Source: Candidatus Gastranaerophilales bacterium
GTDB lineage: Bacteria > Cyanobacteriota > Vampirovibrionia > Gastranaerophilales > Gastranaerophilaceae
Assembly: GCA_910587375.1 (NCBI GenBank)
Contig: CAJULR010000036.1
Span: forward strand, 62,001 to 126,000
Direction of reading: 5' to 3'
Length of the DNA stretch: 64,000 nt
In this document: piece by piece, positions 51,802 through 61,089 of the stretch
Layout of the letters: each line of letters starts with the position of its first letter
Position numbering within the stretch: the stretch's first letter is position 1
The notes under the pieces: model-generated
What the model was told of the DNA's origin: nothing
The model's input: only the letters and a program-made list of their open reading frames with translations
Databases searched by the model: none
Program-made: the position numbers and the translations under genes

Positions 51802-54582
51802 ATGAAAAAGAACACTGTTTTAATAATTTTAACATCAATCGGCGCCTTCTTTGCTGCGGCGCTTATTTTAACATATTTTGTCCTTGTGCCTTTTATCGTT
51901 TCAAACGGCAAGATAATGAATGGTGTATGCAAAGTAATAAATAAAAATTTACCTGTTGAAATAACAATTGAAAATCCGAACCTAAAAACTAAAATAAATT
52001 CAGATGTCATTTTTAAGGCGAAAAAAATATCTGTTTTAAACAAGGGGATAAACCTTTTTGAAATTGATAATTTATATGTAAATGTGGCACTTTGGGGTTT
52101 ATTCCAAAAAAAACTTATCGTAAATAATTTAGGCGCAGATTATATCTTTGCAGACACAAATAAACTCATAGAAGCCTTCCCACAAGAAGAAAACACGCAA
52201 AATAAAGAGATTGACTTTAAGGTTGATTTGTATGATTCAATCCTTAATTTAAAAAAGAGCCTCTTTTTATATTCACCAAAAAAGGACTGTAATATAAAAG
52301 TAAGCGCGGATAATATCAACATTGACAACACAAAAAAACAAGAACGTTTTGTGCATTTTGATATAGGAACTGAAATTCAAAACAAAGATAAAACTTTAAG
52401 CTTTAAAATAGCTGATGAAAACAAAGTTGTAATTAAAAATAAGCACCTTTATGTAAATGACTGCATATTTAAAATAAGTAATTCAAACGTTCATATAAAC
52501 GCCGTTGGCTCAAACGATAAGGGGCTTAACATAAATGTTTCATCCAAAAAATTTAAGATTGAAGATGTTGTAGATTTAATTGATACGGATTTAGTCATTC
52601 CAAACGGCAGCGACATTCTTTCATTTTTTAACAATTTAAACGGAAATTTTGACTTTGATATTGACCTTACAACAAAAGGCATGCAGGGCAAAGTTGTTTT
52701 AAACAAAGGATATATGAGGCTTATCCCCTTAAACAACATGCCTTTGAGCATAAATGAAGGAACTGTCCAAATTACCCCAAAAACCATTGAACTAAAGGAT
52801 TTTAAGGGATATTACGGAAAAAATTCATCAAACAAAGTTGCTTTGTATGGCACAGTTAAAGATTATATGAAATCTGTTGAAACAGAAGTAAATATAGACA
52901 CAGCCGCAAACAACGAGTTTGCAAAAGACTATCTTTCCTCGCTTGCAGGCATTCCGCTTGAAATTGTAAAAACTGATTCAAAAGCTGGTGCAAAGGCAGG
53001 AACAAAGATTATTGTAAAATCAATTTACGATAAAATCGACATAATCTTAATGTCAAAACTTGCAAAAGGAGATGACATTTTAGTTGACGGCGCTTCTTTA
53101 ACCCCAACAACCTATGACAGAGCGGTTAAGGCCGATATGCATGTTGAAGGGAAATACCTTGACATTAAAGAAATGAATTATTATATCGCCCAGGAACTTA
53201 AAAAAGGTTCAAAAGTAAAGCCCGTTGTGACTTTACGGGGGCGCTTTGATATTACAAAAGAAATTCCTGATATGAAAGCTTTCGGGTTTGAAATTCCCGA
53301 TCCGCTTCCAAGCGAATTTTTAAACGTTCTTGCAGGGCAAAAACTCTTTAAGGGCGGTAAATTCCAAGGCAAACTCTACATTGTAAACGAGAATGAAACG
53401 CCCGTTATAAAAGGAAAAATAACCTCAAATGATATAAGAATTCCATCTCAGAGGATTTTTATTAAAAAAGCAGATTTATTCACAGACAATGACACAATCC
53501 ACATAAAATCAAACGGCAGGTTTAAACGTTCTGAATTTAACTTTGCAGGGGACATTAAAAGCTCAATTAAATATCCGATTGTAATAAGAAACCTGGATTT
53601 TGAGCTTAATAAAATGGACCTTGAAAAGCTGATGAATTCGTTTAACCAAACGCCGCAAACAGACATTGCAAAAAATAACGAAACAGACGAAGGCACGGAA
53701 AATCACGATGATAACGTTGTAACTTTTGACACAAACAACCTTATTATTGAAAAATGTGTATTCAGGCTGAAAGAAGGCAAATATAAGGATATAAACTTTG
53801 GAAACCTGATTGCAAATTTAACGCTTAGAAATAATAAACTTGATTTGCATTCAAACAAATTTGATATTGCAGAAGGCATTTCAACAATAAAAGTATTGTG
53901 TGATTTAACCAAACATAAGTATTATCTTCGCCTTGGGGTGAAAGATGTTAACTCCGACACAATGACCACAACACTTTTGAACCTGCCAAGAGAAATTTCA
54001 GGCAAAGCAAGCGGCCTTATTGAAATTAACACGGATGATTCAATGAAATTAAGCGGGCAGATAAAATTTGCAATAAACAACGGTCAAATTCAAAAAATCG
54101 GACTTGTTGAATATTTAATGAAATTTGCTTCCCTTTTTAGAAACCCGCTTGTTACAATCAGCCCTTCAATAATTTCAGACATTGTTAACATCCCTGAAGG
54201 AAATTTTGATAAAATATCGGGCGAGCTTTATTTAGACAAAAACTTCGTTAAACTTTTAAGGATAAGGTCCTCTTCACCGGGCTTGAGCAGCTATATTGTC
54301 GGGTGTTATAACCTTGATACAAGTGATGCGATTTTAAGAATTTACACAAAATTTAGCAGCAAAAACAAGGGTGCAAGCGGTTTTTTGAGGAAATTATCCC
54401 TTGCAAGCCTTGCAAACAAAATGCCTTTAAGCAGCAGAAACGACGCAAATTATTATGCAGCAGAATTAGAACACCTGCCGCCGATTGAAGCAAAGGAAGA
54501 AGATTGTGAAATATTCTTAACATCCGTAGACGGCGATGTTGAACATAACAACTTCCTGTCATCATTGAAGAAGATAAAGTAG
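51802..54582 (+). CDS. AsmA/YhdP-like large envelope protein
   Basis: 926 residues from ATG 51802 (the longer open frame from 51766 is less likely; AGAGGA lies 12 bases upstream). One N-terminal membrane helix (IGAFFAAALILTYFVLVPFIV) and a long beta-rich periplasmic part with repeated short hydrophobic strands. The C-terminus (FAINNGQIQKIGLVEYLMKFASLFRNPLVTISPSIISDIV and LYLDKNFVKLLRIRSSSPGLSSYIVGCYNLDTSDAILRIYTKFS) resembles the AsmA C-terminal domain. Family members carry phospholipid to the outer membrane. Confidence 0.65.
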   Translation: MKKNTVLIILTSIGAFFAAALILTYFVLVPFIVSNGKIMNGVCKVINKNLPVEITIENPNLKTKINSDVIFKAKKISVLNKGINLFEIDNLYVNVALWGLFQKKLIVNNLGADYIFADTNKLIEAFPQEENTQNKEIDFKVDLYDSILNLKKSLFLYSPKKDCNIKVSADNINIDNTKKQERFVHFDIGTEIQNKDKTLSFKIADENKVVIKNKHLYVNDCIFKISNSNVHINAVGSNDKGLNINVSSKKFKIEDVVDLIDTDLVIPNGSDILSFFNNLNGNFDFDIDLTTKGMQGKVVLNKGYMRLIPLNNMPLSINEGTVQITPKTIELKDFKGYYGKNSSNKVALYGTVKDYMKSVETEVNIDTAANNEFAKDYLSSLAGIPLEIVKTDSKAGAKAGTKIIVKSIYDKIDIILMSKLAKGDDILVDGASLTPTTYDRAVKADMHVEGKYLDIKEMNYYIAQELKKGSKVKPVVTLRGRFDITKEIPDMKAFGFEIPDPLPSEFLNVLAGQKLFKGGKFQGKLYIVNENETPVIKGKITSNDIRIPSQRIFIKKADLFTDNDTIHIKSNGRFKRSEFNFAGDIKSSIKYPIVIRNLDFELNKMDLEKLMNSFNQTPQTDIAKNNETDEGTENHDDNVVTFDTNNLIIEKCVFRLKEGKYKDINFGNLIANLTLRNNKLDLHSNKFDIAEGISTIKVLCDLTKHKYYLRLGVKDVNSDTMTTTLLNLPREISGKASGLIEINTDDSMKLSGQIKFAINNGQIQKIGLVEYLMKFASLFRNPLVTISPSIISDIVNIPEGNFDKISGELYLDKNFVKLLRIRSSSPGLSSYIVGCYNLDTSDAILRIYTKFSSKNKGASGFLRKLSLASLANKMPLSSRNDANYYAAELEHLPPIEAKEEDCEIFLTSVDGDVEHNNFLSSLKKIK

Positions 54583-54590
54583 CTACACCC

Positions 54591-55016
54591 TTATTTTAAC
54601 TGGTTTATAATGCGAGACTTGTAATCAAAAGTAAACTCTATATCAACACTGTCTTTCTTGAATTCTTGAGGAAGGGGTTCAAAAGGTGCTGACAAATTAA
54701 TTGCTTTTTTTGCCGCATCATCGTGGGCTTTTGAACCGGAACTTTCAATTATTGTAATTCCAAGAAGTTTGCCATCTTTAGCAACTTTAAACAAAGCTAC
54801 GGTTTTTCTTGAAACATCAGCAGGCGGATTCCAGTTACTTTTAAGCTTTTTTTCAACTCCCTGCATATATGCAGTCCAGTTAAGCGGCTTTATTATTGCC
54901 ACTACACTATTTGTTTCGCTGTCTATATAAAGATTTTCACCTATCTCTTTCCAATTCGCTGCAAAAGCAGAAGAGGCAAGGACAAAACAAATACAAAACA
55001 GCAAAACCTTTTTCAT
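54591..55016 (-). CDS. Exported TonB C-terminal domain protein
   Basis: 141 residues. Signal peptide (KKVLLFCICFVLASSAFAA), then a TonB-like domain: YMQGVEKKLKSNWNPPADVSRKTVALFKVAKDGKLLGITIIESSGSKAHDDAAKKAINLSAPFEPLPQEFKKDSVDIEFTFDY. The W-N-P-P and ALF-x-V...S-S-G motifs are typical. Lacks the Pro-rich spacer and membrane anchor of true TonB. GGAG precedes ATG. It may be a periplasmic TonB-like partner; convergent with the AsmA-like gene. Confidence 0.75.
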   Translation of the reverse strand: MKKVLLFCICFVLASSAFAANWKEIGENLYIDSETNSVVAIIKPLNWTAYMQGVEKKLKSNWNPPADVSRKTVALFKVAKDGKLLGITIIESSGSKAHDDAAKKAINLSAPFEPLPQEFKKDSVDIEFTFDYKSRIINQLK

Positions 55017-55119
55017 TTAAAACTCCTTTGCCAAATTCTATCATAAAAATTTATCTTTATTCAAATTGCCGCCAATCTTCAAAAACCATGCTATAATTGC
55101 CATAGGAAATTTGGAATTT

Positions 55120-57372
55120 ATGACAAAGAAGTTAAACATAGCATTCATTTGGCATTTTCACCAGCCCATATACCAAGAAAGCTACACGGAAGATTTTCTT
55201 ATGCCTTGGGTTCGGCTGCATTCTTCCAAAGATTACTACGATATGCTCTGGCGCATTGAAAATTTCAAAAATATACGCCTGAATTTCAATATATCCCCCG
55301 TTCTCGTGGGCTCTATTGAAAGATACTTAAAAGGGGTCCATGACATCCACTCAAGGCTTTTAATAAGTGATGTTGAAGCCCTTAGCATTGAAGATAAAAA
55401 CTTTATTCTTCAACACTTTTTTGACGCAAATTATGCCAATATGATTTTAAAAAGGCCTTATTACACAAGCCTTTATAACAAAAGATATTCAAAAGAAAAT
55501 ATAAGTGCAGACGCCTTTGACAACCAGGAATATGCCGATATTATGGCAAATTTCACCCTCTGCTGGATTGATAAAAAGTTTGTTGAAATGTTCCCAAATT
55601 TGTCAAAGCTTATGGATAAAGAAAAGGGCTATACCTTAGAAGACAGAAAAGAAATTTTCAACATCCAGCTTGAAATTTTTAGAAAACTTCCTGATTTATA
55701 CAAAAAATTCCAATCACAAAAAAGAATTGAAATATCCACAAACCCTTTCTATCACCCGATTTTACCCTTGCTTTTGGATATTAACGAAGATAAATATCAA
55801 TATTCTGAAAATCTTCCTGAAAAATCTAAACTTATGGAAGAAGACGCATACGAACAAACCAAAAAAAGCTTAGATAAATTTGAAGAATTTTTCGGCAAAA
55901 GGCCCACAGGCGTTTGGCTTCCCGAACAATGTATAAGCAAAAAAGCGGTTCAATTGCTCTCAAACCTTGGTGTGAAATGGACAGTTGCAGATGAAGGCAT
56001 TTTGGCAAATTCCATTAAAAAAGAATTCACAAGGGACTTTGAAGGAAACCTTGAGGATCCTTTTGATCTTTGCATAAACTATAAAATGAACGATGACACC
56101 AAAACAAACATTATTTTTGCAGATTCCTTCTTTGCAAACCTTGTGGGCTTTGGTTATGGAAATTATGAAGGCGAAATTGCCGCAAACGATTTCTATGAAA
56201 AGATAAAGACCATCCAAAACAAGCTTGAAAATTCGCCAAAAGAAGAACACCTTTTAACAATTGCAATGGATGGTGAAAACTGTTGGGAAAGCTATGCAAA
56301 CGACGGGGATGAGTTCTTAAACACGCTCTATTCTTTAATTGAAAACGACCCAAGCCTTGAAACCGTTTTGGTTAGCGACTTTTTGGAAAAATCAGAACCA
56401 AATGCCCTTGAAGATTTGTCTTCAGGAAGCTGGATTAACAGAAACTTTGACCTTTGGATAGGCGAGCCCACAAAAAACGTTGCCTGGCTATATCTTGACA
56501 AGACAAGGACAAAACTTGAAGAAGTTAAAGAAAGGCTCCTGACTGAAGCTAAAAACCCCAAGGCAAAGGCTGCCGCAGAAGAACTTATCGACAAAGCAAA
56601 GCAGGAAATCTTTATTGCCCAAGGGTCAGACTGGTTTTGGTGGTACGGAGAGCCCAACGAATCAGGAAATGACCACATTTTTGATTACCTTTTCAGGGCA
56701 CACTTAAAAAATGTTTACAAAATTTTAAACGAGCCGCACCCTGGGTATCTTGATATTCCTTTGATTTCAATCATAGGAAAGCCCGTAAGAGAGCCGAGAA
56801 GGGCAATTTCGCCCATAATTGACGGCGTTGTGGATGAAAATGTTGATAATTGGGCAGACGCCGGGTATATTTTCCTCCCGGACAGCCCCACTTTCTCTGC
56901 CGATAAAACCATTAAAGGCATTTATTACGGAAATGACGATACAAATGTTTACTTTAAATTCGAATTAAACAAGAAAAATATTACGAATTCGAAACATTTC
57001 TTAAGAAACCAAATTTTTCTATATTTCAGAAGCGAAAACCAAAACGTTCTAAGCCCCGTAAGGACTGTAAGCAAGACAGAAAACATATATCCGATTATTG
57101 AAAACCAATTTACCCACGAAGTTTCTTTCTCTTTCAACGACACGGAAATGCTCCCTCTTGCCCTTGCAAAATCAACCTATGGCGGCCTTTGGATTGCCCA
57201 GCTTTTAAAAAGGGTGAACTACGCATACCGCGACACAATTGAAATTTCGATTTCCTTTGAAGACCTTGGAATTGCGCCCGGAGAAAGCGTTGAATTTTGC
57301 ATTCTTGCTGCAACAAAGGGGGTTTTAAACGAAGTTTATCCGCAAGATGTGCTTCTTTCCTTAACAAGATAA
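55120..57372 (+). CDS. Glycoside hydrolase family 57 protein
   Basis: 750 residues. The GH57 start IAFIWHFHQPIYQ, catalytic-region GVWLPEQCISKKAVQLLSNLGVKWTVADEG (Glu in WLPE the likely nucleophile) and IAMDGENCWESYANDG (Asp-Gly-Glu). C-terminal 200 residues form a beta domain like those of alpha-amylase/4-alpha-glucanotransferases of this family. Acts on alpha-glucan or glycogen. TATAAT is at 55092-55097, inside the longer open frame from 55066, so the ATG at 55120 is correct. Cytoplasmic, no signal peptide. Confidence 0.9.
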   Translation: MTKKLNIAFIWHFHQPIYQESYTEDFLMPWVRLHSSKDYYDMLWRIENFKNIRLNFNISPVLVGSIERYLKGVHDIHSRLLISDVEALSIEDKNFILQHFFDANYANMILKRPYYTSLYNKRYSKENISADAFDNQEYADIMANFTLCWIDKKFVEMFPNLSKLMDKEKGYTLEDRKEIFNIQLEIFRKLPDLYKKFQSQKRIEISTNPFYHPILPLLLDINEDKYQYSENLPEKSKLMEEDAYEQTKKSLDKFEEFFGKRPTGVWLPEQCISKKAVQLLSNLGVKWTVADEGILANSIKKEFTRDFEGNLEDPFDLCINYKMNDDTKTNIIFADSFFANLVGFGYGNYEGEIAANDFYEKIKTIQNKLENSPKEEHLLTIAMDGENCWESYANDGDEFLNTLYSLIENDPSLETVLVSDFLEKSEPNALEDLSSGSWINRNFDLWIGEPTKNVAWLYLDKTRTKLEEVKERLLTEAKNPKAKAAAEELIDKAKQEIFIAQGSDWFWWYGEPNESGNDHIFDYLFRAHLKNVYKILNEPHPGYLDIPLISIIGKPVREPRRAISPIIDGVVDENVDNWADAGYIFLPDSPTFSADKTIKGIYYGNDDTNVYFKFELNKKNITNSKHFLRNQIFLYFRSENQNVLSPVRTVSKTENIYPIIENQFTHEVSFSFNDTEMLPLALAKSTYGGLWIAQLLKRVNYAYRDTIEISISFEDLGIAPGESVEFCILAATKGVLNEVYPQDVLLSLTR

Positions 57373-57584
57373 ATTCTTGAAATGCTGAATTTAATATGCT
57401 ATATTCTTAATTAAGAAATTGTTTTATCTAATTTAGAAATTGTTTTATCGTTAAAAAAAGGTTACAGAAATGAAAGAAAATTTGCTGTGCGCATTTTGCG
57501 CTAAAAGTTTTCGGCCGCGCAGAATTTTGCGCTTTTTTGCCGAAAGAAAGTTAAAAGAAAAGTTCAGCGGCTCTCAATTAATGG

Positions 57585-57806
57585 ACACCGTCATTGCGAG
57601 TGGCCGGAAGTCATCCAATGGACACCCGTCTTGCGAGGACTTAACTGAAAGTCATTCAATGAACACCGTCATTGCGAGGGTAGCGTCAGCGTACCGCGGC
57701 AATCCAGTAAAATATAACGCTGAAAGTGTTAATTTAAAAAGTTCTCATGGATTTCGTAAAACCTTCCTGGATTGCTTCGTCACTGTCGTTTCCCTCGCAA
57801 TGACGG
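57585..57806. repeat. Palindromic interspersed repeat (GTCATTGCGAG type)
   Basis: CGTCATTGCGAGGGTAGCG (57669) ... GGCAATCCAG and CTGGATTGCTTCGTC ... CCTCGCAATGACGG (to 57806) form the two halves of a long palindrome with a 55-base centre. A related partial copy starts at 57588 (CGTCATTGCGAG, then CGTCTTGCGAGGA). A fragment (CGCTTGCAATGACG) also follows the downstream gene near 60617. Such repeats are scattered in many bacterial genomes. Confidence 0.8.
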
Positions 57807-57817
57807 GTGTTCAACCA

Positions 57818-60604
57818 ATGAAAAAAGCTGCATTTTCCCTCGTTGAAATGCTCATGGCCCTCCTCGTTGCGTCGTTGTTGCTTGCTGCCCTTGCGCCTGT
57901 TATGACCAAACGCATGGATGAAGCCAAAATCAATATTTCAGGCGTTGGCGCCGCACAATACGACAAAGACGCAATTATTCAAATCTTTACAGGGGCGGAG
58001 GGTGAAGACAAAATCTTTAACGTCCCGAGTGATGTGAATATGTTGAAATTCACGCTTATGGGCGGCGGGGGCGCAGGCGGAAACGCCTTTTTCGGCAAAG
58101 AAGAGGTGACAACCACAAAAGAATGGACGGTTCCTGACGGCGTCACCAAACTTCGCGTGTTTATGGTCGGCGGCGGGGGCGGCGGAGCCTCCGGCGGCCT
58201 CGGCAGTGGAACAGCCTACGGTGACATCCCCGCAACTACCGCAAGCGAAACCTGTAAAGATTTCTTAGGAGCCGGGGATAAAGGGTCTATGGCCATCCCC
58301 TCCAACGCAAGTTGGATAGCGCCCGCACTGAATGACGCCTGTAAAGCAAGCGGCGAAACAAAGTGGACCCTTGTTTCAAATCCCACAATAACTTATGAGC
58401 CTGGAAAAGAGGCTGGGGCCGAACTTAAAGTCACCGCCTGCGGCGGGGGCGGAGGGGGAGGGGGAGGATACAGCGTATCGGAAGGCCGTTTGGGAGGTGG
58501 TGGAGGTTCTGGCGGTTATGTGAAAAATGTTTCTGTGATATCTCCTGTGTCAAATATTTATATAAGAGTTGGTGGTGGAGGTGGAGGTGGTGGTAATGGC
58601 ACAGTTACCGGTTTAAATGGTGAATATGGAGCAGGCGGGGGTGGTGGTGGCGCATATGCTGATAACACCTCAAAAGCTGGTGGTAATGGCGGGACTTATG
58701 GTGGTAATGGTAGTAGCGGTCTGGGTAGTACAAATACCGGTAATACGTCTTTGGCATCAAACGGATCGGGAACAATTTTATCAAACAGGGGCAATGCAGG
58801 AGCAACAACTTCATATAATTATGCAGGTTACGGTGGCCAAGGTGGAGTTTGGGGTGGAGGGGGAGGAGGTGGTGGAAGATGTTTTACTTCTACTACTTGG
58901 AATATTGGGGCTGGAGGGGGAGGAGGTGGCGCGACTACGATTTCAGCTTCAAGCGGAAACGATGAAAGCAAGATAATATTTCAAATTGGTGGAGGTGGAG
59001 GTGGAGGGGGAAGTGCCCATAAAACTGATAATAATACTGCAGGTGGTGGCGGAGGTGGTGGAGGTGGATATGGAGCTGGTGGCGGTGGAGGAGGGGCTGG
59101 TTCATATGCTTCTGGGGCAGTAAGTTCTGGAGGAAAGTATATAGGTAGTTGTTTGGGGAGTGGTAACGGATATGGTGGTTTAGCAGGTTCTCAAGGGTTT
59201 GCAGGTGGTGGCGGAGGTGGTTATGGTGGCGCTTCTGGCGCGACAGCGGGAAGTGTAACAGCAGGCACTATATCTAATATTTTTGGATCAAGCTATTGCA
59301 ATGGTGGAGATGGTGCTGCTCCTAGTGGTTCGGCAACCCGCGGTTCTAATGGTAAACCTGGTGCGATAAGAATTTGCTATGGTACCTCTCAAAAGCGTGA
59401 AAACGCCCTGAAATGTGAGTTTTCCCTTCCTGCAAATGGCTCCGGCGGGGGCGGCGCAGGGCAGATTACTGTCGGTGAAATCACGGTGACCCCGAAAGAA
59501 ACCCTCGTCTTTACAATCGGCCGCGGCGGCGTTTCAAGGACTGTTGCAGGCAAAAACGGCGACCCGGGGGTTGCAACCACAATCACAAGAAAATCAAGCG
59601 GTGAAGTCTTGGCGCGCGCAGAAGGCGGCCTTGCAGGGCAATATTCAGCCTCCGCCACAGTAGAATCCGCAGGCGGCGGCAAAAGAAGCGTCCAAATCAT
59701 CGACAACAACTGGCTTGGAATTAACTACGACACAACGGCAGGCACAAAAGGAAGCCTTGCAACAGCCATCCTAAACAAAGGCTATGGCGGCGCCGGAGGC
59801 TCTTCTATGAATATGAAAGGAGAAATTTTACAAGGGGGCCAAGGCGGAAACACAGCTAAAAACGGCGCTTCACCTCTTAACACAAGCTATGGCGCAGGCG
59901 GGGGCGGAGGTTCAGGCTCCCAATCCGAAGGAGATTCCACATTCGGGATAGGCGCAGGCGGGGCCGCAGGCTTTATCTATTTTGAATACGGCGGCTCAAA
60001 CGGCGGCGGCGGCACAGTTGGGGAATACATTCAAAAGATTGTGAACGTGAAACCCGGAACAGAAGTAAAAATTGACGTTGGCGCAGGCGGCGAGAGCATG
60101 TCGGGCGATGGCAACGGCAAGAAAACCACTGTAACATATGAAGGCGGAGGCAGCACAAAAACCTTGTCCGCAAGGGGCGGAATTCGCGGCAACGACGGCC
60201 TTGTGAAGGATGTTCACGGGGACGTGCAGAAACTTCCAAACACATATTCAAACTATAAATCAGACGACGCAGCCTCTGTAAACGGCCAGGCCGGAACCCC
60301 GACCTACGGCGGCATTGGGGGTTATATGGAATATATTTACAAAAACACGGACGAAACAGACGCCACATACATTAAGGCAAAAGACGGAACCATCGCAGGG
60401 CCAATCCTTGGCGGGTGCGGGGGCAACCTTACAACCTTAATGGCCGGAATAACCTGTAACGACGCGGCAAACACGCCAAACGGCAAAAACGGAACCTTTG
60501 GCGGAGGCGGAGGGGGCGGAGCTGTTATAAATGAAGTCGGCGGAATTGGCGGCATGGGCGGCAAAGGCGTTGTCATTATTGAATATAAGGGGGTGGGGTT
60601 GTAA
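57818..60604 (+). CDS. Glycine-rich pseudopilin-like surface protein
   Basis: 928 residues from the ATG at 57818 (the open frame extends to 57470 through the palindromic repeat). KKAAFSLVEMLMALLVASLLLAALAPVM is a type IV prepilin signal; cleavage would be before Phe of FSLVE. The rest is Gly-rich in long runs (GGGGGGG) with few aromatic residues. DNA is GC-rich with GGC/GGG codons, except 58490-59395, which uses GGT/GGA and is AT-richer. A polymer-forming or surface-associated pilin-like protein is likely; the Gly-rich domain is unassigned. No SD. Confidence 0.7.
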   Translation: MKKAAFSLVEMLMALLVASLLLAALAPVMTKRMDEAKINISGVGAAQYDKDAIIQIFTGAEGEDKIFNVPSDVNMLKFTLMGGGGAGGNAFFGKEEVTTTKEWTVPDGVTKLRVFMVGGGGGGASGGLGSGTAYGDIPATTASETCKDFLGAGDKGSMAIPSNASWIAPALNDACKASGETKWTLVSNPTITYEPGKEAGAELKVTACGGGGGGGGGYSVSEGRLGGGGGSGGYVKNVSVISPVSNIYIRVGGGGGGGGNGTVTGLNGEYGAGGGGGGAYADNTSKAGGNGGTYGGNGSSGLGSTNTGNTSLASNGSGTILSNRGNAGATTSYNYAGYGGQGGVWGGGGGGGGRCFTSTTWNIGAGGGGGGATTISASSGNDESKIIFQIGGGGGGGGSAHKTDNNTAGGGGGGGGGYGAGGGGGGAGSYASGAVSSGGKYIGSCLGSGNGYGGLAGSQGFAGGGGGGYGGASGATAGSVTAGTISNIFGSSYCNGGDGAAPSGSATRGSNGKPGAIRICYGTSQKRENALKCEFSLPANGSGGGGAGQITVGEITVTPKETLVFTIGRGGVSRTVAGKNGDPGVATTITRKSSGEVLARAEGGLAGQYSASATVESAGGGKRSVQIIDNNWLGINYDTTAGTKGSLATAILNKGYGGAGGSSMNMKGEILQGGQGGNTAKNGASPLNTSYGAGGGGGSGSQSEGDSTFGIGAGGAAGFIYFEYGGSNGGGGTVGEYIQKIVNVKPGTEVKIDVGAGGESMSGDGNGKKTTVTYEGGGSTKTLSARGGIRGNDGLVKDVHGDVQKLPNTYSNYKSDDAASVNGQAGTPTYGGIGGYMEYIYKNTDETDATYIKAKDGTIAGPILGGCGGNLTTLMAGITCNDAANTPNGKNGTFGGGGGGGAVINEVGGIGGMGGKGVVIIEYKGVGL

Positions 60605-60686
60605 CTGTCGCAACGCTTGCAATGACGCGATAGACCAAGGCCTTTGGGCGCTTGGCAAACACAAATTTTGATAAACAACTTATTTC

Positions 60687-60729
60687 GGGATATTCGTAAA
60701 AATTTAACCTTTCGGGTATCCCTTTTTTT
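60687..60729 (+). terminator. Terminator of the pseudopilin gene
   Basis: GGGATA (60687-60692) and TATCCC (60717-60722) plus inner CG pairs, then seven T. Confidence 0.75.
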
Positions 60730-60740
60730 AATATAATATT

Positions 60741-61016
60741 TTACACCAATTTTAAAAGCTCGGCTTCCACCTTTTGTATTTCTTCAAAGTTTTTAAATTT
60801 GAGCGCACTTATAATCCTTTTTTTCTTTATTAACGTTTTGACACATTGAGCGCTTTTGCAGACATAGAGGCTTCGCCCGAGAATTTTGGACGTTGGGTTT
60901 ATATGAAGTTTACCGTCATTTAGTGTAATTTTTATAAAATCTTTTCTATCCCCTGTTTTTGCACAGCCCTGACATTTTCTTATTATTTCTTTTGTGCCCG
61001 CACCTTGCGTTTTCAT
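60741..61016 (-). CDS. ylxR: YlxR/RnpM-family RNA-binding protein
   Basis: 91 residues. EIIRKCQGCAKTGDRKDFIKI...INPTSKILGRSLYVCKSAQCVKTLIKKKRIISAL is the YlxR (DUF448) signature with two CxxC-like pairs and the GRxxYVC motif. Known members bind RNase P RNA and modulate its activity. The gene is normally in the nusA-ylxR-infB operon, but here it is alone beside a pilin-like gene and a diguanylate cyclase, pointing to rearrangement. Confidence 0.88.
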   Translation of the reverse strand: MKTQGAGTKEIIRKCQGCAKTGDRKDFIKITLNDGKLHINPTSKILGRSLYVCKSAQCVKTLIKKKRIISALKFKNFEEIQKVEAELLKLV

Positions 61017-61089
61017 AAATGTTTAAAATCCTTTAAAAATTGTATTTATTACTAATTTATCTTATAATATTATAAAGAATAAAGATACA

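Noticed and set aside
57470..57817. N-terminal 116-residue extension of the glycine-rich protein
   Set aside because: It consists of palindromic repeat copies and would bury the prepilin signal, which must be at the N-terminus.
58605..60664. Long open frames opposite and beside the glycine-rich gene
   Set aside because: Artefacts of repeated GGN codons; products are His/Arg or Pro/Val-rich without start signals.
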